Below are positions 42,092-51,498 of a DNA stretch of 64,000 nucleotides, in pieces. A model generated the notes under the pieces. That model worked only from the letters and a program-made list of their open reading frames with translations. It did no database searches and was not told the origin of the DNA. This stretch comes from JABCPE02 sp963506915. Lineage in GTDB: Bacteria; Bacteroidota; Bacteroidia; Flavobacteriales; Weeksellaceae. The translations under genes and the position numbers were made by a program. The stretch's first letter is position 1, and the number at the start of each line of letters is the position of its first letter. Location: contig CAUORE010000003.1 of the NCBI GenBank assembly GCA_963506915.1, positions 1-64,000 of the forward strand, given 5' to 3'.

Positions 42092-43084
42092 CTATTTCAG
42101 TATTTTTCTCAAAAGCCATTCCTGCCTCAAAAAATACAATAAATAATATACTTTTTTCTTAATTGGCAAAGATACGAGATAATTCTTACCAAACCGCTCA
42201 TAATTAAGAATTTCTATCAAAGATATTTTTCTTTCTATTATGAATTTTCTCAGTTCTGCCGACATTTTTCGGTATAAATTATCATCTTTCACAAAAGCCA
42301 AATACGCCAAATAAGAATAAACCGCCTCGAATATCCAAAACCCCTTCAGTGCGTCCTTTTCATGGGAATATTGAGACTTATAGAACACTTCTTCTACATC
42401 TTTCACGGCTTTTAATAAATCCAAACCTTTTTCGGTGTGGGTTTTCGTAATAGAATCTTGTCGTTCAAGGTATTGGTAATGATAATTCTGAGTTTGGGCT
42501 AAAGTTTTACAACCCAACAAAAGCTGTGGTACGAGCTGTATATCCTCAAAATGTACTCCTTTTTTAAATCGCTTATTTTCGAACAATTCCTTTCTAAAAA
42601 GTTTATTACAAGCAAAATATCCCAAATCCGAAAAAACAGAAAGGTTCTTCGCTAAATCTATTTTCTCTGGCATATTGGGAACCTGTGTGAGTTTTTGAAG
42701 AATTTTTCCATTTTCGTCGACTTTTTGAAGGTTACAGATTACCATTTCGGCATCGTTTTTTTGGGCAAGAGAATACATTTCCTCAAACATCTCCGCCGTA
42801 ACATAATCATCACTATCCACAAAGCCTATATAGTCTCCTTTCGCCCTTTCCAAGCCAAAATTCCTCGCATCGCTCAGCCCTCCATTTTCCTTTACAAAAG
42901 ATTTTATTTTATCAGGATATTTGGTCTGAAATTCATCTATAATCTGCTTAGAATTGTCCTTGCTTCCATCATCTACGACAATGATTTCCACATCTTCCAA
43001 AGTCTGATTCACCAATGAATCAAGGCATTTTGCAAGATATTTTTCTACATTATAAACAGGAACAATGATGGATACTTTCTTCAT
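42092..43084 (-). CDS. Glycosyltransferase family 2
   Basis: 330 residues. GT-A fold: KVSIIVPVYNVEKYLAKCLDSL at the N-terminus, the DDGSKDNS nucleotide loop (37-45), GLSDARNFGLERAKGDYIGF and the metal-binding VDSDDY. It adds one sugar to the lipid-linked repeat unit; donor and acceptor are unknown. The C-terminal basic helix region (about 290-325) suggests membrane association. It is the only extra glycosyltransferase seen in the cluster. Confidence 0.92.
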   Translation of the reverse strand: MKKVSIIVPVYNVEKYLAKCLDSLVNQTLEDVEIIVVDDGSKDNSKQIIDEFQTKYPDKIKSFVKENGGLSDARNFGLERAKGDYIGFVDSDDYVTAEMFEEMYSLAQKNDAEMVICNLQKVDENGKILQKLTQVPNMPEKIDLAKNLSVFSDLGYFACNKLFRKELFENKRFKKGVHFEDIQLVPQLLLGCKTLAQTQNYHYQYLERQDSITKTHTEKGLDLLKAVKDVEEVFYKSQYSHEKDALKGFWIFEAVYSYLAYLAFVKDDNLYRKMSAELRKFIIERKISLIEILNYERFGKNYLVSLPIKKKVYYLLYFLRQEWLLRKILK

Positions 43085-43111
43085 GCCATTTGGTTTTTGA
43101 GAGAAACAACT

Positions 43112-43867
43112 CTAATATGAAACCTCGTTTTTTTTATTTTGTAAATATTGATGCAAAGGAAAAATCAATGTTTTTATTATTTTTTTAAATTTTCTAATTC
43201 TCTGCAATTTAGATAAATTTTCTAATCTTAATATTTTTTCTAATTCCTCTCCCGTCACATCATTCTTAATGCTTAATCTTCCTAATATTTCCGAATTATT
43301 CATCTTACGGAGAGTAACTATCGGCTCTGAATCAAAAATCTGCGTAAATCCTGCCTCACAAGCACTTTCGTATGTTTTCTTATCACTGTCCCCTCCTGGA
43401 ATACTGCAAGAAGTGATTTCTCTGCTCAATATCTGCTCTAAAATTTCTTTGGAAGTTTTCCATTCACCAAGCATTTGTTTATAAGATAAACTCTTGAAAA
43501 TCATAGGGTGAGTATGAGAGTGCGATCCTATATTATGCCCATAATCTGCAACTTTACAAATATCATCTGAGGTTAAAAACCCTTTCTGTCCTATTTTTGA
43601 AGTTGTAATAAAAAAATAGCCTTTCATACGCTCTCTACCGAGCATTTCTGCCGAACGAAGGTTGCTGATTCCTCCATCATCAAAGGTAAAAATCACTTCT
43701 TCATCTGTTTTTTGTATGTGATTTTTTACTATTTCCAAATCTCTTTCAAAATCCTTAACCTTATGAATATAAGGAAGATTATCCCGATTCTGGAAACCCG
43801 ATTCGGTAATATCATCACTCACTTCATGATATAGTAAAATGATTTTTATCTTTTCTATTTCATTCAT
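43112..43867 (-). CDS. Polysaccharide deacetylase (CE4)
   Basis: 251 residues, NodB homology domain. Motif 1 VIFTFDDGG (Asp pair), motif 2 IGSHSHTHP (metal His residues) and a later SCSIPGGDSDKKTYESA segment match CE4 deacetylases of N-acetylated or O-acetylated sugars. No signal peptide, so it may act in the cytoplasm on nascent repeat units. Its start overlaps the upstream SGNH gene by 8 bp. Confidence 0.9.
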   Translation of the reverse strand: MNEIEKIKIILLYHEVSDDITESGFQNRDNLPYIHKVKDFERDLEIVKNHIQKTDEEVIFTFDDGGISNLRSAEMLGRERMKGYFFITTSKIGQKGFLTSDDICKVADYGHNIGSHSHTHPMIFKSLSYKQMLGEWKTSKEILEQILSREITSCSIPGGDSDKKTYESACEAGFTQIFDSEPIVTLRKMNNSEILGRLSIKNDVTGEELEKILRLENLSKLQRIRKFKKIIKTLIFPLHQYLQNKKNEVSY

Positions 43868-44660
43868 TTTTTCTTTTTATTTCCTCAATAATATCCTCCG
43901 ATAACTCTTTAACAAAAACTTCATATCCTTGTTCATTAAGATGTAATGGATCAGAAAATAAATTCTTGTTATTCTTGTAATCTTTATTGATTTTATTCGA
44001 ATAAAAAAGTATGATTTTATCAAACAAATCATTCTTTTTCAATTCTGTAAAAAGAACTTCTCTATACGCATACACATTATCATCATTCACCTCATCACCA
44101 TCAATTGCTTGAGATATAGCATTTGTACACCTACTAAATACATTCTTATATTCCTGCACATCCTCTACCCCAAAATTAGGCACTTCTACAACAACAGGTT
44201 TTATTTTGTAATGTAGTAAAGTATTAATAATCAAAATCATATGATCTGCATAATATTTCTTTCCTATATGTCTTGCCACATCATTTACTCCTGCAATGAC
44301 AATACAATAATCTGGCTTAGATTCTATCACAAATTTTGATGAAAATTCTTCATTTTTTTCCTTGAACATATCCTCATAAATCTCTTTTGAGGTTCCTCCA
44401 GGATGACTCAAGGCAATAAACTCTGCTTCAATTCCTTTTTCAGAAAAGAATTTTTGCATTTTTTTATCCAAATCAGTACGCCCTACCCAGCTGTCACCAA
44501 TAATTCCAATTTTTAATATGCTATCTTTCTTAGAATTATCCTGAACTGGATAATATTCCTGCTTCTCTGCATATGAAAATTTTCTGTACATATATAATAT
44601 TGTTGCTACTCCTAAAAACAATATGAATATCAACAAAATACGGTAAATCTTTCTCTTCAT
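43860..44660 (-). CDS. SGNH/GDSL-type hydrolase or acyltransferase, membrane anchored
   Basis: 266 residues with one N-terminal membrane helix (about 5-24). Block I GIIGDSWVG (Ser nucleophile), block III VIAGVNDVARH and block V DPLHLNEQGYEVF (Asp/His) are all present. In a capsule locus such an enzyme usually adds or removes O-acetyl groups. It is followed by the deacetylase with an 8-bp overlap, so both may tune polymer acetylation. Confidence 0.87.
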   Translation of the reverse strand: MKRKIYRILLIFILFLGVATILYMYRKFSYAEKQEYYPVQDNSKKDSILKIGIIGDSWVGRTDLDKKMQKFFSEKGIEAEFIALSHPGGTSKEIYEDMFKEKNEEFSSKFVIESKPDYCIVIAGVNDVARHIGKKYYADHMILIINTLLHYKIKPVVVEVPNFGVEDVQEYKNVFSRCTNAISQAIDGDEVNDDNVYAYREVLFTELKKNDLFDKIILFYSNKINKDYKNNKNLFSDPLHLNEQGYEVFVKELSEDIIEEIKRKNE

Positions 44661-44664
44661 AATC

Positions 44665-45777
44665 TTATATTAAAAACCTTTTATTCAATTCGCCTCTCTT
44701 GGCGTTTTCGTAGTCTTCTCGGGAACAAGGAATCCATTTTTTCACATCATTTCCCTTCGCAAAATACCACAATCCGCTGAAAGTATCCCTTTTAAAACTA
44801 AATTCCCTATTGTCTATCAAAACCACAAAGGTATCATAACTACGCTCTTTTGGATGCGTCCTTTGGATATTTATTCCTTCTATCAAATACCAGAGCATCT
44901 GCGCCATAAGTTGATGATTTAGAAGATTTTTCGAATCAGCATTGAAATTAAACACTCCAAAAGTTTTCAGATTTTCACTCAGCCCTATTTCTTTCATATA
45001 GGCACAGATTTCGCGGCGGTTCAGCCCATTTACCTGCGGATTTGTAGAAAAAGCCTCTGAAAAACTCTCCACAGCATCACAGTTGAGCGTAACCATATCT
45101 GCCCTGCGGAAAAAAGGTTCTGCCCTCTCCGTCGTATTCATCATATCAGCAAGGCGAAGAACATCAAAATCCACTTCTTTCATCAGCTTTAGTAAAGCGA
45201 TTTCATTCAAATGTCTTTGATAACCCAAAAGATGAAAATTTCGCAAAGAAACTTCTTTTTTTGTCAAAATCTTGTGTAAATAGTTCGCTTCCGAAACCTC
45301 TTCTCCCTCGTTAGAAAGAGAGGCAACATTAGAAACATGAGCGTAGTTAATGCCTTTTTGATGGAAATTTAATGCTGAAAATAATGCGTAAGACAAATCC
45401 ACACTTCCTCCGATGACAACTGGAACTGCATTTTTATTATAACAAAATGTCAGGATTTCCTCCAAAACATATCGCGTATCTGCCTGAGTTTTACCTGAAA
45501 TAAGCTCCCCCAAATCACAAATAGGAACTTCAAAATCAAATGATGACAAGGCATAAAATTCTTTTCTAAGCCTGCTGAAATCCTTCATTTCAGCATTTCC
45601 TCCGTTCCCTCTTTCATCGGAACAAAAAATAAGCACCACACCATTTTCCTGAACTTCATCAGAAATAGTATTTCCCAGCTGCCAATGTTCACAACTGATT
45701 TTTTCTGGCTTTATAAAAATGTCTTGTAAATCCATTCCTTTGCTCAATATATAAGAAAAAAAGGCAAAATATTTCAT
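44665..45777 (-). CDS. Arginase/formiminoglutamase-fold protein with degenerate metal site
   Basis: 370 residues (an alternative start at 45735 removes 14). The fold is that of ureohydrolases, and databases would call it formimidoylglutamase. The metal ligands are however mostly lost: GGSVDL (123-128) in place of GG-x-H, HVSNVA (147-152) in place of D-x-H-x-D, and TLNCDAV (230-236) with only one Asp left and no DP motif. It is therefore probably not a ureohydrolase. It stands 21 bp after topA and 4 bp before the SGNH gene. Confidence 0.8.
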   Translation of the reverse strand: MKYFAFFSYILSKGMDLQDIFIKPEKISCEHWQLGNTISDEVQENGVVLIFCSDERGNGGNAEMKDFSRLRKEFYALSSFDFEVPICDLGELISGKTQADTRYVLEEILTFCYNKNAVPVVIGGSVDLSYALFSALNFHQKGINYAHVSNVASLSNEGEEVSEANYLHKILTKKEVSLRNFHLLGYQRHLNEIALLKLMKEVDFDVLRLADMMNTTERAEPFFRRADMVTLNCDAVESFSEAFSTNPQVNGLNRREICAYMKEIGLSENLKTFGVFNFNADSKNLLNHQLMAQMLWYLIEGINIQRTHPKERSYDTFVVLIDNREFSFKRDTFSGLWYFAKGNDVKKWIPCSREDYENAKRGELNKRFLI

Positions 45778-45798
45778 TACCTTTTCCTCTCTTTTTCA

Positions 45799-48303
45799 TT
45801 ATTTCTTCTTTGTTGCTTTTTTCTCTGTAAAAGCCGTTTTGTCCTGTTCCAAAATCCACTTTTTAACTTGGTCTAAAGAAATTTCCTTAAGTTCCTCTGC
45901 CGTATATTTAGTGTCATCTTGTTTTTTAGGAATCTTGAAATTCGCTTTTTTAAATTTTATAAAAGGCCCCCATCGCCCATTTTCTATTGATATTTTTTCT
46001 TTTTCCCACTGCTGGATATAGCGGTTGGCTTCCTTATCGAGCTTCGCCTCTATGAGTTCTTCTACATCTTTTTGGGATAGATTTTCAAAATCATATTTTT
46101 TAGGCACATTGATATAGATATCCTGATATTTCAGATACGGCCCAAATCTTCCTACTCCCTTGGTAACAGGCTCTCCCTTATAAGAAGCCACTGGCGCGTC
46201 TGCCTTTTTCTTTTCTTCTATGATGGCTACTGCCCTGTCATAGTCCACAGAAAGAGGATTTTCTCCCTTTGGAAGACTGATGAACGCCTCACCCCATTTC
46301 ACATATGGCCCAAAACGCCCTACTCCTACCGTAACGGTTTTTCCTTCGTAGTCTTGTAAATCAAACGGCACTTTAAAAAGTTCCAACGCCTCCTCCAAAG
46401 TAATGGTAACGATGTTTTGAGTCGCCATCAGTGATGCGAAAATAGGTTTTTCATCGCTGTCCGTTTCTCCTATCTGAACCATCGGCCCAAAACGCCCAAT
46501 TCGAGCATAAACATTTTTGCCTGTTTTAGGGTCTTGTCCCAGCAGTCGCTCTCCTGTCGCCCTATCTGCATTCTCGCCTACATCCTCTATTTTTGGGTGA
46601 AAACTACTATAGAAGTTTTTGAGAACATCTTTCCATTTTTCTTCTCCTCTGGCTATCTCATCGAAATCTTCCTCCACTTTTGCAGTAAAGCCATAGTCCA
46701 AAATCTCATTGAAATTAGTTGTCAAAAAGTCATTTACGACAATTCCTATATCTGTTGGGACAAATTTATTTTTATCTCCTCCGAATTTCTCCGTTAGGAT
46801 TTCTTTTTTTAATCCTGTTTTTGTCAAAGTAAGCTTTACTATTTCACGTTCCTTTGGTTCTATTTCGCGCTTGTCTACATACTCACGGTTCTGAATCGTC
46901 TGAATAGTAGGTGCATAAGTAGACGGCCTTCCGATGCCCAGTTCTTCAAGTTTTTTAACCAAACCTGCTTCTGTAAAACGAGACACTGGACGGCTGAATT
47001 TTTCTACCGCTGTAATTTTTTTATACGCCAAAGCTTCACCTACATTTACTTTTGGTAATATTTTATCGCCATCTTCCTGCTCTTCATCTTCATTTTTATA
47101 AATACCATAAGCACGAAGGAAACCATCAAAAACAATAACCTCGCCCTGCGCCTCGAAATGCTGCGGCAGCTCTGGATTTCCTATTTCTATTATGGTTTTT
47201 TCCAGCTTGGCATTGGTCATCTGACTGGCTAATGTTCGTTTGTATATAAGCTGATAAAGCTTGTTCAACTGAGCATCTCCGATGGATTTTACTCCAAAAT
47301 CCGTTGGACGAATCGCCTCGTGGGCTTCTTGTGCAGATGCCGATTTGGTCACATAGTTTCTTGGCTGAGAATACTCTTCACCAAACTCTTTCAGAATCTG
47401 GCTTTTAGCTGCATTTATCGCCTCCTGAGAAAGGTTCACAGAGTCCGTTCTCATATAGGTAATGTATCCCTCTTCATAGAGTCTCTGTGCCACACGCATC
47501 GTCGTCGTTACGCCATATCCCAGCCTATTACTCGCCTCCTGCTGTAATGTAGAAGTGATAAAAGGAGCGGATGCCGAGCGCTGCGCAGGTTTTACATCTA
47601 TATTAAGAACTTTGAAATCAATGTTTTGAACTTGATTTAGGAAGTTCTCCGCATCTTGTTCTTTGGTAAAATCTTTCTTTAGCTTCGCGGAAATTTCTTG
47701 TTTTTCAAGATTGGTAAAAACGCCTTCCACTTTATACGAAGGAACGGGCTTAAACTCCCTTATTTCCTTTTCTCTTTCTACGATAAGCCGCACCGCTACG
47801 GACTGGACACGCCCAGCCGAAAGCCCTGGTTTTACTTTCTTCCAAAGGACTGGCGACATCTCAAAACCCACTATTCGGTCAAGAACTCTTCTTGCCTGCT
47901 GAGCATTGACCAAATTTTGGTCTATTTCTCTAGGGTTTTCTACTGCTTTTAGTATTGCATTTTTAGTAATTTCGTGGAAAACTATTCGTTTGGTATTTTC
48001 GGATTTTAGTTTTAGCTCTTGTGCAAGATGCCAAGCGATAGCCTCTCCTTCGCGGTCTTCATCGGAAGCCAGCCACACTGTTTCAGCTTTTTTAGATGCT
48101 GCTTTCAAATCTGCCACTACTTTTTTCTTATCAGCAGAGATTTCATAATCTGGCGTAAAATTTTCCAAATTGATACCCATGCCTTTTTTAGGAAGGTCTC
48201 TGATGTGTCCAAAACTAGATTTCACCTCAAAATCCTTACCCAAATATTTTTGAATAGTTTTTGCCTTTGCAGGAGACTCTACGATTACTAGATTTTTTGC
48301 CAT
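45799..48303 (-). CDS. topA: DNA topoisomerase I
   Basis: 834 residues, type IA topoisomerase that relaxes negative supercoils. TOPRIM domain at the N-terminus (VIVESPAKAKTIQKYLG; DEDREGEAIAWHLA), the active-site Tyr in EGYITYMRTDSVNLS (about 305), and several C-terminal repeats with GRFGPYxK motifs (about 585-800) that replace zinc fingers. It ends in a lysine-rich tail. A -7 box (TACTTTTG, 48318-48325) lies 15 bp upstream. Confidence 0.97.
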   Translation of the reverse strand: MAKNLVIVESPAKAKTIQKYLGKDFEVKSSFGHIRDLPKKGMGINLENFTPDYEISADKKKVVADLKAASKKAETVWLASDEDREGEAIAWHLAQELKLKSENTKRIVFHEITKNAILKAVENPREIDQNLVNAQQARRVLDRIVGFEMSPVLWKKVKPGLSAGRVQSVAVRLIVEREKEIREFKPVPSYKVEGVFTNLEKQEISAKLKKDFTKEQDAENFLNQVQNIDFKVLNIDVKPAQRSASAPFITSTLQQEASNRLGYGVTTTMRVAQRLYEEGYITYMRTDSVNLSQEAINAAKSQILKEFGEEYSQPRNYVTKSASAQEAHEAIRPTDFGVKSIGDAQLNKLYQLIYKRTLASQMTNAKLEKTIIEIGNPELPQHFEAQGEVIVFDGFLRAYGIYKNEDEEQEDGDKILPKVNVGEALAYKKITAVEKFSRPVSRFTEAGLVKKLEELGIGRPSTYAPTIQTIQNREYVDKREIEPKEREIVKLTLTKTGLKKEILTEKFGGDKNKFVPTDIGIVVNDFLTTNFNEILDYGFTAKVEEDFDEIARGEEKWKDVLKNFYSSFHPKIEDVGENADRATGERLLGQDPKTGKNVYARIGRFGPMVQIGETDSDEKPIFASLMATQNIVTITLEEALELFKVPFDLQDYEGKTVTVGVGRFGPYVKWGEAFISLPKGENPLSVDYDRAVAIIEEKKKADAPVASYKGEPVTKGVGRFGPYLKYQDIYINVPKKYDFENLSQKDVEELIEAKLDKEANRYIQQWEKEKISIENGRWGPFIKFKKANFKIPKKQDDTKYTAEELKEISLDQVKKWILEQDKTAFTEKKATKKK

Positions 48304-48317
48304 ACCAAAACTTTTTG

Positions 48318-48325
48318 CAAAAGTA
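48318..48325 (-). promoter_or_regulatory. topA promoter -7 box
   Basis: TACTTTTG on the minus strand, 15 bp before the topA ATG. Confidence 0.55.
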
Positions 48326-48417
48326 TAATATTATTTTGAATTAGTGGACACCCAGATTTGGAATTTGATTTTACGATGTTAAATGTCACTATTTTTCAGA
48401 TTTTATTCTAAATTTAA

Positions 48418-48425
48418 TATCTTTG
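48418..48425 (+). promoter_or_regulatory. Promoter -7 box for the riboswitch-controlled receptor
   Basis: TATCTTTG, a full TAnnTTTG match, placing the RNA start at about 48431, directly before the TPP riboswitch. Confidence 0.6.
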
Positions 48426-48433
48426 CGCCAGCA

Positions 48434-48510
48434 AAAAGGGGTGCTGTAAAAGGCTGAGATCATACCCAATGAACCTGAACAGGTAATGCTGTTTAGGGAA
48501 GTGTTTAGGC
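48434..48510 (+). promoter_or_regulatory. TPP riboswitch (THI element)
   Basis: Contains GGGGTGCTGT, the invariant CTGAGA (48454-48459), ATACCCAATGAACCTGA, AGGTAATGC and AGGGAAG in the standard order of the thiamine pyrophosphate aptamer. It lies between a promoter and the TonB-dependent receptor, with about 70 bp to the ATG. No T-run terminator hairpin follows, so control is probably at translation initiation. Confidence 0.92.
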
Positions 48511-48580
48511 ACGATTGTGTTCTCTTATTTTTTCGCATCCTTTTATTCTCAAAATTGTTTAACTAAAAATTATTGAAAGA

Positions 48581-50662
48581 ATGAAAGGAATTTTTTATTT
48601 AGGGCTATGCGCTAGCTCTATGTCCTACGCACAAGCAGACTCTGCCAAAGTTAAAGAAATCGAAGCTGTCAATTTCACCAAACGGCTTCCCGTCACCAAA
48701 GAAATCATTCGTATGGAAAATTTAGCCCAGAAAAACCTCGGGCAAGACCTTCCGATGCTTCTCAAAAATCAGACTTCTGTCCTTTCCTCATCGGACACTG
48801 GGAACGGAGTGGGCTACTCAGATTTTAGAATTCGGGGTGTGGCAGGAACTTCTATCAATGTGATGATGAACGGCGTTCCGTACAATGACAGCGAATCGCA
48901 GGGGACTTTCTTCGTAAATGTCAGCGATTTAGCAAGTTCAGCTTCTCAAATTTTGATTCAAAGGGGTGTAGGAAGCACATCCAACGGGGCGGCGGCTTTC
49001 GGGGCGAGTGTAAATATCATCACCAAAAACCCAGAAGAAACGCCATACTTCCGAACCGACCAGTCCTATGGTTCTTTTGACACCAGAAAACACTCTTTCG
49101 AGGCTGGAACAGGGAATTTTATTCACAACAAATTCTCCATCATGGCGAGATATTCCATCATAAAATCAGATGGATACATAGACAGAGCGACCTCTGACCT
49201 GCAATCCTACAACATCACCGCTTTATTCAAAACTGAAAAAACAAAACTAAAATTTTTGGCTTTCGGCGGCAAGGAAAAAACTTACCAATCATGGAACGGA
49301 ATAGATGAAAACACTTATAAAATCAACCGAAAATTCAATTCCTCTGGGGCAATCTATCAAGGGGCAAACATCGTAAATTTCTACGATAACGAAACGGACA
49401 ATTACCAGCAAAACCACTATCATCTCATTCTAAATCAAAACATTAGCAACCATTGGGATTTGGAAACTACCCTCCATTACACCAAAGGAAAAGGTTTCTA
49501 CGAAAACTACAAACAAGACCAAAAACCCGATAAATACAATATTCTCAATTCTGGAATCGTAAAAACAGACCTCATCAGAAAAAAATGGCTGGACAATGAT
49601 TTCTATGGAATGGTTGCACATATTTATGGGAAATATAACAACCTGAGAATCAACCTCGGTGGTGCAGGAAATCAATACCAAGGAAAGCATTTCGGGAATA
49701 TGAGTTCGGCGTTTGGGCTGCCGCAGATTCCTTTTGAGCATGAATATTACCGAAATCATTCGGTGAAAAACGACCTTTCTTTCTTCGGAAAATTCATTTA
49801 TTCTTTGAACAAATTTGAGCTTTTTGGAGATTTACAATTCAGACATATCTATCACAATGCCAGAGTTTTAGAATATTTCAAAGGAGAAGGAGGTGATTTC
49901 AGCCGAGCGTTCAATTTCCTAAACCCAAAAACGGGAATTAACTTTAATTTTAACCACGGAAAAATCTATTTCTCCTACGCACTGGCTCACCGAGAGCCGA
50001 GCCGAAAGGACATTATTTCTAAAAATGATATCCAGCACGAAACGCTCCACGACTTTGAACTGGGACTGGAAAAAAGCGGAAAATTCTTCTCTGTTTTTGC
50101 GAACCTCTACTACATGCACTATAATAACCAATTGGTTTTCAGTGGTAAAATCGATAACACAGGCGCTTTCATCAGAGAAAATTCAGGAAAATCTTTCAGA
50201 AGAGGCGTGGAATTTGGCTTTAATCTAAAACTCATCAAAAACATCCAAATTTTGGCCAATGCAACTTGGAGCGAAAACAAAAACCTTAATTTTCATGTGA
50301 AAAATGGCGGAGTACTGGAAAATTTGGGAACTACGGAAATTGCTCTTTCTCCGAAATTCATCAGTAATATCGGCGTTTCTTATCAGCTGAAAAACTTTAA
50401 TTTCGGTATTCAAAACCAATTTGTCAGCGGGCAGTATCTGGATAATACCCAGACACTTGCGATTCCTGATTATAATTTTTTGGATTTCTTGGCTGGTTAT
50501 AAATTAAGCTTAAAACATCACGAACTAAATCTTTATTTCAATCTCAATAACCTTCTCAACAGAATGTATATGACCAAAGGGCATGTCTATGATGGAACCG
50601 CCTATTATTTCCCACAGGCAGGGCGAAATTTCATGCTGGGAATGACTTGGTTAGTGAAATAA
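48581..50662 (+). CDS. TonB-dependent receptor, probable thiamine uptake
   Basis: 693-residue outer-membrane receptor. Signal peptide (MKGIFYLGLCASSMSYAQ), plug domain with LPMLLKNQTSVLSSSDTGNG, FRIRGVAGTSINVMMNGVPYND and a GSTSNGAAAFGASVNI segment, then a 22-strand barrel ending in FMLGMTWLVK. The TPP riboswitch in its leader strongly suggests that it imports thiamine or a precursor. No inner-membrane transporter or kinase follows; a terminator ends the unit. Confidence 0.9.
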   Translation: MKGIFYLGLCASSMSYAQADSAKVKEIEAVNFTKRLPVTKEIIRMENLAQKNLGQDLPMLLKNQTSVLSSSDTGNGVGYSDFRIRGVAGTSINVMMNGVPYNDSESQGTFFVNVSDLASSASQILIQRGVGSTSNGAAAFGASVNIITKNPEETPYFRTDQSYGSFDTRKHSFEAGTGNFIHNKFSIMARYSIIKSDGYIDRATSDLQSYNITALFKTEKTKLKFLAFGGKEKTYQSWNGIDENTYKINRKFNSSGAIYQGANIVNFYDNETDNYQQNHYHLILNQNISNHWDLETTLHYTKGKGFYENYKQDQKPDKYNILNSGIVKTDLIRKKWLDNDFYGMVAHIYGKYNNLRINLGGAGNQYQGKHFGNMSSAFGLPQIPFEHEYYRNHSVKNDLSFFGKFIYSLNKFELFGDLQFRHIYHNARVLEYFKGEGGDFSRAFNFLNPKTGINFNFNHGKIYFSYALAHREPSRKDIISKNDIQHETLHDFELGLEKSGKFFSVFANLYYMHYNNQLVFSGKIDNTGAFIRENSGKSFRRGVEFGFNLKLIKNIQILANATWSENKNLNFHVKNGGVLENLGTTEIALSPKFISNIGVSYQLKNFNFGIQNQFVSGQYLDNTQTLAIPDYNFLDFLAGYKLSLKHHELNLYFNLNNLLNRMYMTKGHVYDGTAYYFPQAGRNFMLGMTWLVK

Positions 50663-50668
50663 CCACAA

Positions 50669-50699
50669 AAAAAGAGCATCTTTTACAGATGCTCTTTTT
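50669..50699 (+). terminator. Bidirectional terminator
   Basis: 12-bp stem AAAAAGAGCATC/GATGCTCTTTTT with a seven-base loop between the convergent receptor and S1/P1 nuclease genes. Confidence 0.9.
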
Positions 50700-50702
50700 A
50701 AT

Positions 50703-51494
50703 TTATAAAACTTCATTTAGAATTTTAGCCAATCTCAATCCTGCATGGAGAAGCTGTCTTTCTAACAAATCTTTATACTGCTCTTGATAATCATAGCTGT
50801 AGTTTTCACCAGGTTTTACACTGGCATAGAGCTGGTTAGCCGCTTGGTGGCTTTCATAGAGCCAGTCTTCCAGACTTCCGCTTTGGATTTTTTGGATTTC
50901 TTCTTTTGATTTCACATCCAGAACCCTTGCGTACTCTGTATAGCTGTATTTTGTATTGTCTATCAGACCGCTATCCCAAAGGGAATGAAGATTAGTATCT
51001 TTCTTGAAGAATTGTATTTTGATGAGGTTTCCTCCCAAATCTTCTTCTCTTCCTGTGTGCATAGGCTGCATCATATCTCCAAGAAAATGCACCAAAAACC
51101 TCAAATAAATTTCCCTGTCTGCATCAGGCGTATTTTTATCTACGATAATGCCCTTTACATTTTGTATTGCGGTATAAATATTGGGTTTATTATTATTCTT
51201 TAATTGTTCTATAAACTGCTCTTTAGACTCCTGTGGCGGAATATTTACATAATGCCATGTGCTGGTATTTTTCCACTCTGGAGAGTTTCTGACATTATCT
51301 GGCCAGTTTGCCCAGTAGGCCAATTTCTGTTTACCGATAAGCTTTTTCAGTTTTCTTTTCGCCCTATTAGTCAGGTGATTTTCTGCTATTTCAGCCACTA
51401 CACGGTGCCCTGTAACTCCCCAAGCAGACATTTCTGCTATCCCGAAAATAAAGAATACCGAGATGAAAATCTTTTTTAAAATTCTTGTGTTCAT
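50703..51494 (-). CDS. S1/P1 nuclease, secreted
   Basis: 263 residues. After a signal peptide (cleavage near EMSA-WG) the mature enzyme begins WGVTGHRVVAEIAENHL, whose Trp and His ligate the zinc cluster. Further ligands appear in YWANWPDNVR, VHFLGDMMQPMHTGRE and NLHSLWDSGLI. It degrades single-stranded DNA/RNA in the periplasm or medium. It lies 4 bp after the DUF6909-like gene. Confidence 0.94.
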   Translation of the reverse strand: MNTRILKKIFISVFFIFGIAEMSAWGVTGHRVVAEIAENHLTNRAKRKLKKLIGKQKLAYWANWPDNVRNSPEWKNTSTWHYVNIPPQESKEQFIEQLKNNNKPNIYTAIQNVKGIIVDKNTPDADREIYLRFLVHFLGDMMQPMHTGREEDLGGNLIKIQFFKKDTNLHSLWDSGLIDNTKYSYTEYARVLDVKSKEEIQKIQSGSLEDWLYESHQAANQLYASVKPGENYSYDYQEQYKDLLERQLLHAGLRLAKILNEVL

Positions 51495-51498
51495 TGTT

